Source of the DNA: Caryophanales bacterium UBA1737
GTDB taxonomy: Bacteria > Bacillota_I > Bacilli_A > ML615J-28 > CAG-313
Direction of reading: 5' to 3'
Length of the DNA: 64,000 nucleotides
NCBI GenBank assembly: GCA_002315915.1
Contig: DCIB01000022.1
Span: forward strand, 1 to 64,000
The position numbers and the translations under genes were made by a program. Below the pieces are notes generated by a model, which had not been told where the DNA came from, made no database searches, and saw nothing but the letters and a program-made list of their open reading frames with translations. Of the stretch, positions 45,093 to 54,097 are shown piece by piece; the first letter of the stretch is position 1, and each line of letters starts with the position of its first letter.

Positions 45093-46190
45093 ATGTATAC
45101 TAAATTAAAAGATTGTCTTTTATTTCCTAAACGTATAGCAAACTATATTGGAGAAAAAAAATGGAAAACTTGGGGATTCTTTTTATTCCTGACTTTACTT
45201 ACTTTTATTCCATATTTAATAATATGTCTTACAACTATTAGCATTCCTTCAACTATTACTGAAAATATTATTGATAGTTTTGAACAAAAGACTATCAATT
45301 ATTCCATATCTGATGGTGAATTACATACAACAATGAGTTCCCCACAAACACAATACGTAGAATCTACTATTGATTTAGAAGGCACTACAATACCAGTAGT
45401 ATTTATATTTTCAATGGAAGAATCTAATTCTAATATAATTAATTCATTAACTGCAGAAGATGGATATGTTTATGCAGTAATATTTAATCAAAACAAAATA
45501 TCTTTAGGTATGGGTATTAAAGATACTTCTTTAGATCCATCTCAAGTTGATCAAGCAACAAGTATTATTAAGTTATCTAATAATGTACAAGAAGGTATTC
45601 TTGTATCTTTTATGGATTTAGATTATTCTGATTTTGATAATGTAAACATTAATTTTGCTGATATAGCAACTAATTCTGTATTATTTGAGCAAACATTTAA
45701 TTTATTATTTGAAAAAATGTTTAATAGCATAAAAATGAATTTATTACCATATTTAATAATTATATTCTTAATAAGTTCTGCTTTAGATATTGCATTTTCT
45801 TGCTTATTTATTGCTATTCTATTAAAGTTATTCTTTAGATTAGGCAATTTAAAATTTAAAACATTTTATCAAACTGCAGTATTATGTTCTTTACCATATG
45901 TATTAATTAATTGTGTAAGTGTACTTACATCTTGGGATTTCTTATCACTGTTATCTGATTTGATAATAGTATTATATACATTTAAATCTTTAACAGCTTA
46001 TGTAATGTTAGGCGGAGATTCTAATAATAAAAATGTTAGTCCTGAAGTAAGAATTATGCCAGGAGTATATGTTCATAAAGAAGAAACTAATGAAGATGTA
46101 AAAAATAATAATGATAACGAACATAATGATGAAAAACGTTATTATGATCAAGAAGAAAGTAAAGGAGATGATGATTCTAATGAATTATAA
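45093..46190 (+). CDS. DUF1189-like membrane protein
   Basis: The 365 residues have an N-terminal membrane segment (about 27-50, '[20 protein letters not shown]'), a predicted extracellular region (about 55-205), three or more membrane segments at about 212-310 and a hydrophilic acidic tail. The layout and the '[10 protein letters not shown]...KKW' opening resemble DUF1189 proteins of Firmicutes, with no known function; the match is by general pattern. AAAGGAG supports the start. Its end overlaps leuS by 11 bases. Confidence 0.6.
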   Translation: MYTKLKDCLLFPKRIANYIGEKKWKTWGFFLFLTLLTFIPYLIICLTTISIPSTITENIIDSFEQKTINYSISDGELHTTMSSPQTQYVESTIDLEGTTIPVVFIFSMEESNSNIINSLTAEDGYVYAVIFNQNKISLGMGIKDTSLDPSQVDQATSIIKLSNNVQEGILVSFMDLDYSDFDNVNINFADIATNSVLFEQTFNLLFEKMFNSIKMNLLPYLIIIFLISSALDIAFSCLFIAILLKLFFRLGNLKFKTFYQTAVLCSLPYVLINCVSVLTSWDFLSLLSDLIIVLYTFKSLTAYVMLGGDSNNKNVSPEVRIMPGVYVHKEETNEDVKNNNDNEHNDEKRYYDQEESKGDDDSNEL

Positions 46191-48591
46191 TCATCAAGAA
46201 ATAGAAAAAAAGTGGCAAAAATATTGGGATGATAATAAAACTTTTAAAACCCCAATTGTATCTAACAAACCCAAATTTTATTGTTTGGATATGTTCCCAT
46301 ATCCTTCTGGAGCAGGATTACATGTAGGACATCCAGAAGGATATACTGCAACTGATATTGTAAGTAGAATGAAAAGAATGCAAGGGTTTAATGTAATGCA
46401 TCCAATGGGATGGGATGCTTTTGGTCTTCCAGCAGAACAATATGCTATAAATACAGGACATCATCCTTCTGAATTTACATATCGTAATATTGAAACATTT
46501 AAGCGTCAAATTAAAATGCTAGGATTATCATATGATTGGGATAGAGAAATTGCAACATGTGATTCAGATTATTATAAATGGACTCAATGGATATTTTGCC
46601 AATTATATAATAAAGGATTAGCTGAATTGAAAGAAATTGAAGTTAACTGGTGCGAAGGACTTGGAACTGTTCTTGCTAATGAAGAAATTTTAAATATAGA
46701 TGGTAAGATGGTTTCTGAACGTGGTAGTTTTCCTGTTGAAAAACGTCCAATGAAACAATGGGTTTTAAAGATTACTAAATATGCGGAAAGATTATTAGAA
46801 GATTTAGATACTCTTGATTGGCCTGAATCAATTAAAGAAATGCAACGTAACTGGATTGGTAAATCTGTTGGTGCATTAGTTGATTTTAAAGTAGCAAATA
46901 CAGATAAGAAATTTACTGTTTTTACAACTCGTTGTGATACTTTATTTGGAGCAACATATTGTATTCTTGCACCTGAACATCCTTTAGTTAAAGAAATTAC
47001 TACAAATGATTGTTTAAAAGATGTAGAAAACTATATTAATTACGCTAAAGCTAAATCTGATTTAGATCGTACTGAATTAAACAAAGAAAAAACAGGTTGC
47101 TTTACAGGTAGTTATGCAATTAATCCTATCACTGGAAAAGAAATACCTATTTGGATAGCTGATTATGTACTTAATTCTTATGGTACAGGTGCTATAATGG
47201 CTGTTCCTGCACATGATACTAGAGATTATGATTTTGCTAAAAAATATAATTTAGAAATTATTCAAGTTTTAGAAGGCGGAGATATTTCTAAAGAAGCTTG
47301 GACTGAAGATGGCATTCATATTAATTCTGGTTTCTTAAATGGTATGAATAAAGAAGATGCAATAGCTACCATGGGTAAATACTTACTTGATAATAATATT
47401 GGTAAATTATCTGTTAATTATCGTTTAAGAGATTGGATTTTCTCTCGTCAAAGATATTGGGGTGAACCATTCCCTATAATTCATTGGGATGATAATACTG
47501 TATCTTTAGTTGATGAATTACCATTAGAACTTCCTCCTATGGAAAATATGAAATTATCTGGTACTGGCGAAAGTCCTTTAGCAAATGCAACAGAATGGTT
47601 AAATGTAACAAGAAGTGATGGTGTTCATGGTAGACGTGAAACAAATACTATGCCTCAATGGGCTGGATCTTGTTGGTATTATATAGGTTATTTGTTAAAA
47701 GAAGATGGTAAGCTTCGTGATTTGTCTGATAAGAAAGTTCAAGAAGAAATAAATAAATGGTTACCAGTTGATTTATATATCGGTGGAGCTGAACATGCAG
47801 TATTACATTTACTATATGCAAGATTCTGGCATAAAGTATTATATGATTGTGGAGTAGTAACAACTAAAGAACCTTTTCAAAAATTATTTAATCAAGGATT
47901 AATATTAGGAGAAAACGGTGTTAAAATGAGTAAATCATTAGGAAACGTTGTTAATCCAGATCCTGTTGTAAATGATTATGGAGCAGATACTTTAAGAATG
48001 TATGAAATGTTTATGGGTCCACTTGACGCAATGAAACCATGGTCTACTACATCTTTGGAAGGTTCTCGTAAATTTATTGAAAGAGCATTCCGTTTAGTAA
48101 CTGAAGTTGCTGTAATTGATGATAATGATAAAACATTAGATAAAGTATATCATCAAACTGTAAAAAAGATTACTGATGATTTTGAAATATTACATTTTAA
48201 TACAGGTATAGCTCAGTTAATGATATTTACTAACGAAGCATATAAACATCCAACAATGCCAAAAGAATATTTAGAAGGTTATGTAAAATTATTATATCCA
48301 GTTATTCCTCATGTAGGTGAAGAATTATGGAAATTCTTAGGTCATGATAAATCAATTTGTTATGAACCTTGGCCTACATTTAATGAAGAATCAATAGTTA
48401 ATGAAACTGTTACAATAGTTGTTCAAATAAATGGTAAAATTAGAGATAAAATTAATGCTCCAACAAACCTAACAAAAGAAGAATTAGAAAATCTTGCTTT
48501 ATCAAGTGATAAAGTTAAAGCTAATTTAAATGGTCAAACACCTAAGAAAATTATTGTAATTCCAAATAAATTAGTTAGTATTGTTATCTAA
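46180..48591 (+). CDS. leuS: Leucyl-tRNA synthetase
   Basis: Class I synthetase charging tRNA-Leu. The 803 residues match the usual Gram-positive length. Visible are the HIGH-type motif in '[17 protein letters not shown]' near 45-61, the CP1 editing domain with '[12 protein letters not shown]' and '[14 protein letters not shown]', the KMSKS motif in '[10 protein letters not shown]' near 581, and the C-terminal anticodon-binding and appended domains. ATG 46180 gives the canonical '[12 protein letters not shown]' N terminus; AAAGGAG is 12 bases upstream, and ATG 46171 is an alternative. It overlaps the DUF1189-like gene. Confidence 0.97.
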   Translation: MNYNHQEIEKKWQKYWDDNKTFKTPIVSNKPKFYCLDMFPYPSGAGLHVGHPEGYTATDIVSRMKRMQGFNVMHPMGWDAFGLPAEQYAINTGHHPSEFTYRNIETFKRQIKMLGLSYDWDREIATCDSDYYKWTQWIFCQLYNKGLAELKEIEVNWCEGLGTVLANEEILNIDGKMVSERGSFPVEKRPMKQWVLKITKYAERLLEDLDTLDWPESIKEMQRNWIGKSVGALVDFKVANTDKKFTVFTTRCDTLFGATYCILAPEHPLVKEITTNDCLKDVENYINYAKAKSDLDRTELNKEKTGCFTGSYAINPITGKEIPIWIADYVLNSYGTGAIMAVPAHDTRDYDFAKKYNLEIIQVLEGGDISKEAWTEDGIHINSGFLNGMNKEDAIATMGKYLLDNNIGKLSVNYRLRDWIFSRQRYWGEPFPIIHWDDNTVSLVDELPLELPPMENMKLSGTGESPLANATEWLNVTRSDGVHGRRETNTMPQWAGSCWYYIGYLLKEDGKLRDLSDKKVQEEINKWLPVDLYIGGAEHAVLHLLYARFWHKVLYDCGVVTTKEPFQKLFNQGLILGENGVKMSKSLGNVVNPDPVVNDYGADTLRMYEMFMGPLDAMKPWSTTSLEGSRKFIERAFRLVTEVAVIDDNDKTLDKVYHQTVKKITDDFEILHFNTGIAQLMIFTNEAYKHPTMPKEYLEGYVKLLYPVIPHVGEELWKFLGHDKSICYEPWPTFNEESIVNETVTIVVQINGKIRDKINAPTNLTKEELENLALSSDKVKANLNGQTPKKIIVIPNKLVSIVI

Positions 48592-48595
48592 AATT

Positions 48596-48632
48596 AAATA
48601 GATTCAAGATTATATCTTGAATCTATTTTTTC
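48596..48632 (+). terminator. Intrinsic terminator after leuS
   Basis: A 14-bp stem (AAATAGATTCAAGA with TCTTGAATCTATTT), 5-base loop and a run of T residues. Confidence 0.9.
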
Positions 48633-48728
48633 ACAAAAGTAATTTAATTATATATATTGAATTATATAAATGATATGAAATATATTAATTTAATTTCTTT
48701 ATATAGAAGAATATTTAGGGTAGAGACT

Positions 48729-48947
48729 ATGTGTAATATTGAAGCATCTATAATACCTATTGGTAGAAATAGTATAACGCTATTTAAAGTAAAATCTAAA
48801 GATGAATTACTTTTTAATGATATCGTTTCAAATCTTTTTAAAAAAGATTTAATTGATTATTGGTTTAAAAATGAAATTGAAATGTATAAGTATTTTGACT
48901 ACATAAATGATGAAATAATCGATAAACAAATTATATTAATTTATTAA
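48729..48947 (+). CDS. Small hypothetical protein
   Basis: I do not recognise this 72-residue product, rich in Ile, Lys and aromatic residues and without a membrane segment. I prefer ATG 48729, which has AGGG eight bases upstream; in-frame ATG 48675 and TTG 48657 would add 18 or 24 residues but lack ribosome-binding sites. A possible promoter is TTGAAT (48657-48662) with TATATT (48681-48686), spacer 18. It lies alone between the leuS terminator and the hpf promoter and could be spurious. Confidence 0.4.
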   Translation: MCNIEASIIPIGRNSITLFKVKSKDELLFNDIVSNLFKKDLIDYWFKNEIEMYKYFDYINDEIIDKQIILIY

Positions 48948-48963
48948 AAAATTAAATATTATA

Positions 48964-48991
48964 TTTACAAAAAAATCTTTAATGCTAAAAT
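48964..48991 (+). promoter_or_regulatory. Promoter of hpf
   Basis: TTTACA (48964-48969), a 16-base spacer and TAAAAT (48986-48991) preceded by TGC. Transcription should start near 48998, at the base of a 7-bp hairpin (48997-49014) that would form the 5' end of the message. Confidence 0.7.
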
Positions 48992-49031
48992 ATAAGTGTA
49001 AGAATTATCTTACAAAGAAAGGATTATAATT

Positions 49032-49574
49032 ATGAAATTAGTACTAAGAACTCAAGGAGTAGTAAAGGTTAGTGATAATGTAAAGGAACACATTAATTTA
49101 CAAATGGAATCACTTGATAAATTATTTACAGGAAAAGAAAATGTTACTTTAAATGTCTTATGTATTGAAAAAAATCATCATTATAAAACTGAATTAACTA
49201 TCTCTTTAAAACAAATAGTTTTACGTAGTGAATGCAATGGAGATACTTTATATGCTTCGATTGATCAAGCATTCGATAAAATAGAACAACAATTAATAAA
49301 ATATAAAAGAAAATTAAATGATTTAATTAAAAAACGTGAAGGTGTTTCTGAATATTTTGTAAATCAAACATTACCTGAACCATCACCAATTAATGAACAA
49401 TTAGTCAGAATTAAAAAAGTAGATTTATCAGAAATATCTGTTGATGAAGCAATAACTCAAATGGAACTTGTAGATCATGATTTCTTTATGTTTAAAAATG
49501 AAGAGACCCATGATGTAGCTGTTGTATATAAGCGAGCAACAGGTGGATATGGACTTCTTGAAGTAAATAAATAA
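49032..49574 (+). CDS. hpf: Ribosome hibernation promoting factor, long form
   Basis: Binds the 30S decoding region and, through its C-terminal domain, pairs two 70S ribosomes into inactive 100S dimers. The 180 residues have the N-terminal HPF/YfiA fold (about 1-100, 'DNVKEHINLQMESLDKLF', 'ASIDQAFDKIEQQLIKYKRK') and the conserved dimerisation tail (about 125-180, 'VDEAITQMELVDHDFFMFKN', 'VVYKRATGGYGLLEV'). The long form is typical of Firmicutes. AAAGGAT is the ribosome-binding site. Monocistronic, with a short 5' hairpin in its leader. Confidence 0.96.
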   Translation: MKLVLRTQGVVKVSDNVKEHINLQMESLDKLFTGKENVTLNVLCIEKNHHYKTELTISLKQIVLRSECNGDTLYASIDQAFDKIEQQLIKYKRKLNDLIKKREGVSEYFVNQTLPEPSPINEQLVRIKKVDLSEISVDEAITQMELVDHDFFMFKNEETHDVAVVYKRATGGYGLLEVNK

Positions 49575-49579
49575 TATTT

Positions 49580-49609
49580 AAAAGCACAATTATTATAATT
49601 GTGCTTTTT
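49580..49609 (+). terminator. Intrinsic terminator after hpf
   Basis: A 13-bp perfect stem (AAAAGCACAATTA with TAATTGTGCTTTT), 3-base loop and T tail. Confidence 0.9.
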
Positions 49610-49644
49610 ACATTATTTATCCGAATAATAATTTATCTAAAATA

Positions 49645-49653
49645 TGATAAAAT
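49645..49653 (+). promoter_or_regulatory. Extended -10 promoter giving a probably leaderless queH message
   Basis: TGATAAAAT ends 7 bases before the queH start codon, so transcription would begin at or within one base of the ATG. No ribosome-binding site is present. Confidence 0.55.
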
Positions 49654-49660
49654 AAATATT

Positions 49661-50284
49661 ATGAATAATATAGAATTTAATGAGTTATTAAAAGAATTAA
49701 AAAAATCAAACACTAAGAAATCATTATTATTACATTCATGTTGTGGACCTTGTAGTAGTAGTGTATTAGAAAAATTATTACCATATTTTGATATTACAAT
49801 ATTTTATTATAATCCAAATATCACTCCACATGATGAGTTTCTAAAAAGAGTTAAATATCAAGAAAAAATAATCAGTTGTATATCGAAAGATATAAAAATA
49901 GTAGTTATAGATGAATCACATGATGTATATTTACAAGCTGTTAAAGATTATACTAATCTTGGTGAAGGTAGTATGCGTTGTTATAAATGTTATGAATTCA
50001 GATTAAAGCTTGCAGCTATTTATGCATCAAATAATCATTTTGATTATTATTCATCAGTTATGAGCGTATCACCATATAAAAATAGTGATTGGATTAATGA
50101 ACTTGGTAATAAATATGCATTAGATACACCTTTCTTATATTCAAATTTTAAAAAAGAAAATGGATATCAAAGAAGTATAGAATTATCAAAAAAATTTGAC
50201 TTGTATAGACAAGATTATTGTGGGTGTGAATTTTCAAAAAAAGAGCATGAGACTCGTATTTGTTCAAAACAAACTTTATCTTGA
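49661..50284 (+). CDS. queH: Epoxyqueuosine reductase QueH
   Basis: Last step of queuosine synthesis, reducing epoxyqueuosine in tRNA; non-homologous replacement for QueG. The 207 residues have the QueH cysteine motifs: 'LLHSCCGPCSSSV' near 22-34, 'MRCYKCYEFRL' near 106, and 'DYCGCEFS' near 187, plus 'VSPYKNSDWINELG'. Tgt at 4535 acts earlier in the same pathway. I start at ATG 49661; a longer frame from 49601 runs through the hpf terminator and has no support. It stops with TGA, rare here, and that TGA lies in the secA -35 box. Confidence 0.93.
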   Translation: MNNIEFNELLKELKKSNTKKSLLLHSCCGPCSSSVLEKLLPYFDITIFYYNPNITPHDEFLKRVKYQEKIISCISKDIKIVVIDESHDVYLQAVKDYTNLGEGSMRCYKCYEFRLKLAAIYASNNHFDYYSSVMSVSPYKNSDWINELGNKYALDTPFLYSNFKKENGYQRSIELSKKFDLYRQDYCGCEFSKKEHETRICSKQTLS

Positions 50285-50309
50285 AAAAACGACTTCATTA
50301 TGATATTAT
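50281..50309 (+). promoter_or_regulatory. Promoter of secA-prfB-recX
   Basis: TTGAAA (50281-50286), a 17-base spacer and TATTAT (50304-50309) preceded by TGA. The -35 overlaps the queH stop codon. AGGAG follows 10 bases before the secA start. Confidence 0.75.
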
Positions 50310-50334
50310 AAATAAAAATAGGAGAACACAATTT

Positions 50335-53004
50335 ATGGCTGGATTATTAAAAAAATTAATTGACCCTTCATATAAAGAACTATCAAAATGTAAAAAAATA
50401 GCTGAAGCTGTTTGTTTACTTGATGAAAAATATAGTGCTCTAAGTGATGATGAATTAAAAAACCAAACTAATATATTTAAGTCCCGTTTAAATAATGGTG
50501 AAACTTTAGATGATATAATGATTGAAGCTTTTGCGGTTGCAAGAGAAGCTGCATATCGTGTACTAGGCTTAAAAGCATTTAAGGTTCAAGTAATGGGTGC
50601 TGCCGCAATGCATTTAGGCAATATTGCTGAAATGAAAACAGGTGAAGGTAAAACTTTAACATCTGTTTTAGTTGCTTATCTTAATGCATTAACTGGAAAA
50701 GGTGTTCATATAGTTACAGTTAATGAATATTTAGCAACACGTGATGCAACAGAAATGGGTGAAGTTCATAAATTCTTAGGATTAACAGTTGGATTAAACT
50801 TAAGAGAATATAATTCTGAACAAAAACGTGCACAATATGCATGTGATATTACATATTCAACTAATAATGAATTAGGATTTGATTACTTAAGAGACCATAT
50901 GGTTGTTTATAAAGAAGAAATGGTTCAAAGACCATATTTAAATTTTGCTATTGTCGATGAGGTAGACTCTATTTTAATTGATGAAGCAAGAACTCCATTA
51001 ATTATTTCTGGTGGAGCAAAAGATGGACCAAATCTATATGCACAAGCCAATTCATTTGTTAAAAGATTAGTTGAAGATACTGATTATGAAGTAGATGTTA
51101 AGGATCGTCATGTTACACTTACTCCATCTGGTATGGAAAAAGCAGAACAATATTTTAACTTAGAAAATTTATACGATATCAAAAACGTTGAGTTACTTCA
51201 TAGAATTAATAATGCTTTACGCGCTAATTATATAATGAAACGTGAAGTAGACTATGTAGTAAATGATGGTCAAATATTAATAGTTGATTCATTTACTGGT
51301 CGAGTTCTTCCTGGACGTCAATGGAGTGAAGGATTACATCAAGCTATTGAAGCAAAAGAAGGAGTTGAAATTAAAAAAGAAACAAGAACTCTTGCTACAA
51401 TAACATTCCAAAATTATTTTAGAATGTATTCAAAACTTGCTGGTATGACTGGTACTGCTAAAACTGAAGAAGAAGAATTTAGAGATATTTATAACATGTT
51501 AGTAGTAGAAATACCTACTAATTTACCAGTAATTAGAATTGATGATACTGATTTAATATATTTTAGTGAAAAAGCAAAATATGCTGCATTAGCACAAGAT
51601 ATTAAAGAACGTCATTTAAAAGGTCAACCTATCTTAGTTGGTACTATTTCTATTGAATCAAGTGAATTATTATCAAGCTATTTAAAGAAACTTGGCATTC
51701 CACATAATGTATTAAATGCTAAACAACATGCTAAAGAAGCTGATATTGTTTTACATGCAGGTGAAAAAGGTGCTGTTACTATTGCAACAAACATGGCTGG
51801 TCGTGGTACTGATATTAAACTAGGTGAAGGTGTAAAAGAATTAGGCGGACTTGCAGTATTAGGAACTGAACGTCATGAATCACGACGTATTGATAACCAA
51901 TTACGTGGACGTAGTGGACGTCAAGGTGATCCAGGTTATAGTAGATTCTATCTATGTACTAAAGATGAATTATTAATTAGATTTGGCGGAGATAGACTTG
52001 AAAGAATGTTAATGATGGCAACATCTTTACAAAATGATGGGGAAATGGCTCCTATTTCATATAAAGGATTTTCAACAGTAGTTGAATCTGCCCAAAAGAA
52101 AATAGAAGGTCAAAACTATGACAGACGTAAAAGTGTTGTTGAATATGATGAAGTATTAAGAAAACAAAGAGAAGTTATATATTCTCAAAGAAATGATATC
52201 CTATTTAATGATTCTATAGAACCAACAATTCTTAGGATGATTAATTCAGTATCAGAAAGACAAATTCCACAATTTTCATCTGAAGATAATCCTGAATTAA
52301 TTGATTCAGTTAGATTTATGAAAGAATTCGTTGTAAATTTCTTTGATCAAGGTTATTTACAAGCTAAATGTCCTAAATGTGGAAAAATAATGCGTGTACA
52401 TGAAGGAATACCTACTAGATGTAATAATCCTGAATGTTTAACTCAATTTACAGTTGTAAGAAATATTTCTGATGATGTAAGAAAATCTTCTGTTGCAAAT
52501 ATCAATATGTCTGATATAGAAAATAAATCTGTAGTAGATGTTATTGAATATGTTAAAGAAATATTTAATAAAAATTTAAATATTAAAAAAAGTGATGCCG
52601 CAAATGATGTATATCAAGAATTTTTAAAAAGAAATTTATTAAGAATTGTTGATAAGCATTGGATGGAACACTTAGATCAAATGAGTACTTTACGCCAATC
52701 AGTAAGACTTCAATCATATGGACAAATTAATCCACTTCGTCAATATCAATCTGTTGGATTTGATATGTTTGAAGAAATGATTTGTTCTATTGAAAATGAG
52801 ACTGTTGCAGCAATAAACTGTTCTTATATTCCATCACAAATGGGTGAACGTGAAAAAATAGCTAAAAACTTAATTGCATCAGGTGGCTCTGCGGATGAAC
52901 CAAAGAAAAAAACTGTAGTAAATACTAATAAAAAAATTGGACCAAATGATCCTTGTCCATGTGGATCTGGAAAAAAATATAAGTTTTGTTGTGGTAAAAA
53001 ATAA
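50335..53004 (+). CDS. secA: Protein translocase ATPase SecA
   Basis: Motor that drives unfolded precursors through SecYEG. The 889 residues have Walker A 'MKTGEGKTLT' near 100, Walker B with 'VDEVDSILIDEARTPLI' near 205, helicase motifs 'ATNMAGRGTDIKLG' and 'RQGDPGYSRF', and a C-terminal SEC-C zinc motif 'DPCPCGSGKKYKFCC'. Unusually, residues 679-701 in the helical wing region hold a second zinc-ribbon-like motif (Cys679, 682, 696, 701). I start at 50335, the canonical 'AGLLKKLIDPSYKEL' terminus, preceded by AGGAG. prfB starts on its stop codon. Confidence 0.97.
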   Translation: MAGLLKKLIDPSYKELSKCKKIAEAVCLLDEKYSALSDDELKNQTNIFKSRLNNGETLDDIMIEAFAVAREAAYRVLGLKAFKVQVMGAAAMHLGNIAEMKTGEGKTLTSVLVAYLNALTGKGVHIVTVNEYLATRDATEMGEVHKFLGLTVGLNLREYNSEQKRAQYACDITYSTNNELGFDYLRDHMVVYKEEMVQRPYLNFAIVDEVDSILIDEARTPLIISGGAKDGPNLYAQANSFVKRLVEDTDYEVDVKDRHVTLTPSGMEKAEQYFNLENLYDIKNVELLHRINNALRANYIMKREVDYVVNDGQILIVDSFTGRVLPGRQWSEGLHQAIEAKEGVEIKKETRTLATITFQNYFRMYSKLAGMTGTAKTEEEEFRDIYNMLVVEIPTNLPVIRIDDTDLIYFSEKAKYAALAQDIKERHLKGQPILVGTISIESSELLSSYLKKLGIPHNVLNAKQHAKEADIVLHAGEKGAVTIATNMAGRGTDIKLGEGVKELGGLAVLGTERHESRRIDNQLRGRSGRQGDPGYSRFYLCTKDELLIRFGGDRLERMLMMATSLQNDGEMAPISYKGFSTVVESAQKKIEGQNYDRRKSVVEYDEVLRKQREVIYSQRNDILFNDSIEPTILRMINSVSERQIPQFSSEDNPELIDSVRFMKEFVVNFFDQGYLQAKCPKCGKIMRVHEGIPTRCNNPECLTQFTVVRNISDDVRKSSVANINMSDIENKSVVDVIEYVKEIFNKNLNIKKSDAANDVYQEFLKRNLLRIVDKHWMEHLDQMSTLRQSVRLQSYGQINPLRQYQSVGFDMFEEMICSIENETVAAINCSYIPSQMGEREKIAKNLIASGGSADEPKKKTVVNTNKKIGPNDPCPCGSGKKYKFCCGKK

Positions 53005-54092
53005 TGGATAAAGCTGAAATAATTAAATTATTTGATGATTATAAACAAAGAGTCAATTCATTATCACAAGTTATAAATAAAGAAGAATCATTAAAAAAAA
53101 TATCTTCCTTAGAAGAAATAATGGGTGAACCAGACTTTTGAACAGATCAACGTTCTGCAAAAAAGATTATATCAGAACTTAATTTATTAAAAGACAAAGT
53201 AAAAAAATTAGATTGTGTAATAAATCATATTGAAGAGTTTGAATTATTATTAGAATTAAATGATGAAGAAATGTTTTCTTCATCAGATAAAGAATTAAAT
53301 AATTTTGTAAAAGAATTAAATGATTTAGAAACAGAGATGCTTCTAAATGATGAATTAGATACAAATAATGCGATAATAACACTTCATCCCGGAAGTGGTG
53401 GCACTGAATCTCAGGATTGGGCATTAATGCTTTATAGAATGTATAAACGTTATGCTGAACGTCATAATTTCAAATTTGAATTAATAGATTATGAAGACGG
53501 ACAAGAAGCAGGTATTAAAAGTGCTACTTTTACAATTTCAGGTGAATTTGCATATGGTTTATTAAAATCAGAAAATGGTGTACACCGTTTAGTTAGAATT
53601 TCCCCTTTTGATTCAGCTGCAAGGCGTCATACATCATTTTCATCAGTAGTTGTTATACCTGATGTTAATGAAGAAATAGAAATAGAAATTAAAGATGAAG
53701 ATATCAGAATTGATACATATCATTCTAGCGGAGCAGGTGGACAACATATTAATAAGACTGATTCTGCTGTACGACTTACACATATTCCAACAGGAATAGT
53801 TGTATGTAGTCAATCACAAAGAAGTCAAATCCAAAATAGAGAAAAAGCATTTCAAATATTAAAGGCACGTCTTTATCAACGTGAACTAGATATTCAAGCA
53901 TCTAAACGTCAAGAATTAGCTGATTCACAGAGTGAAAATGGATGGGGTAGTCAAATAAGAAGTTATATTTTACATCCTTATTCGATGGTTAAAGATCATA
54001 GAACTAATTGTGAATCTTCTAACCCACAATCAATACTTGATGGTGATTTAGATCAATTTATCGATGAATATTTACATTTTATTAAAAAATAA
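53004..54092 (+). CDS. prfB: Peptide chain release factor 2, with an in-frame TGA at a conserved Trp
   Basis: RF2 ends translation at UGA and UAA. The 363-codon frame has the SPF stop-recognition tripeptide at residues 200-202 and GGQ at 245-247, and the whole protein aligns by eye with Bacillus RF2. Codon 46 (53139-53141) is TGA in 'MGEPDF-TGA-TDQ', where relatives have the Trp of 'FWNDQ'. The parts before and after are in the same frame, so no +1 shift is needed and no upstream SD-like frameshift stimulator is seen. It starts on the last base of the secA stop (TAATG). A conventional reading would see only a product from about 53271 on. Confidence 0.9.
53139..53141 (+). other. In-frame TGA codon in prfB (possible UGA-Trp or readthrough site)
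   Basis: TGA followed by A, preceded by TTT, at codon 46. Changing one base (TGA to TGG) restores the conserved Trp. It may be a regulatory readthrough codon, a reassigned codon, or a consensus error. Confidence 0.8.
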
Positions 54093-54097
54093 CTAAT

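Noticed and set aside
46111..46179. Longer LeuRS N terminus
   Set aside because: The added residues are an out-of-frame reading of the acidic tail of the upstream DUF1189-like gene; family members begin near '[11 protein letters not shown]'.
53004..53271. Classical +1 programmed frameshift in prfB
   Set aside because: The TTT-TGA site looks similar, but upstream and downstream coding parts are in the same frame, and no SD-like stimulator precedes it. A +1 shift would destroy the protein.
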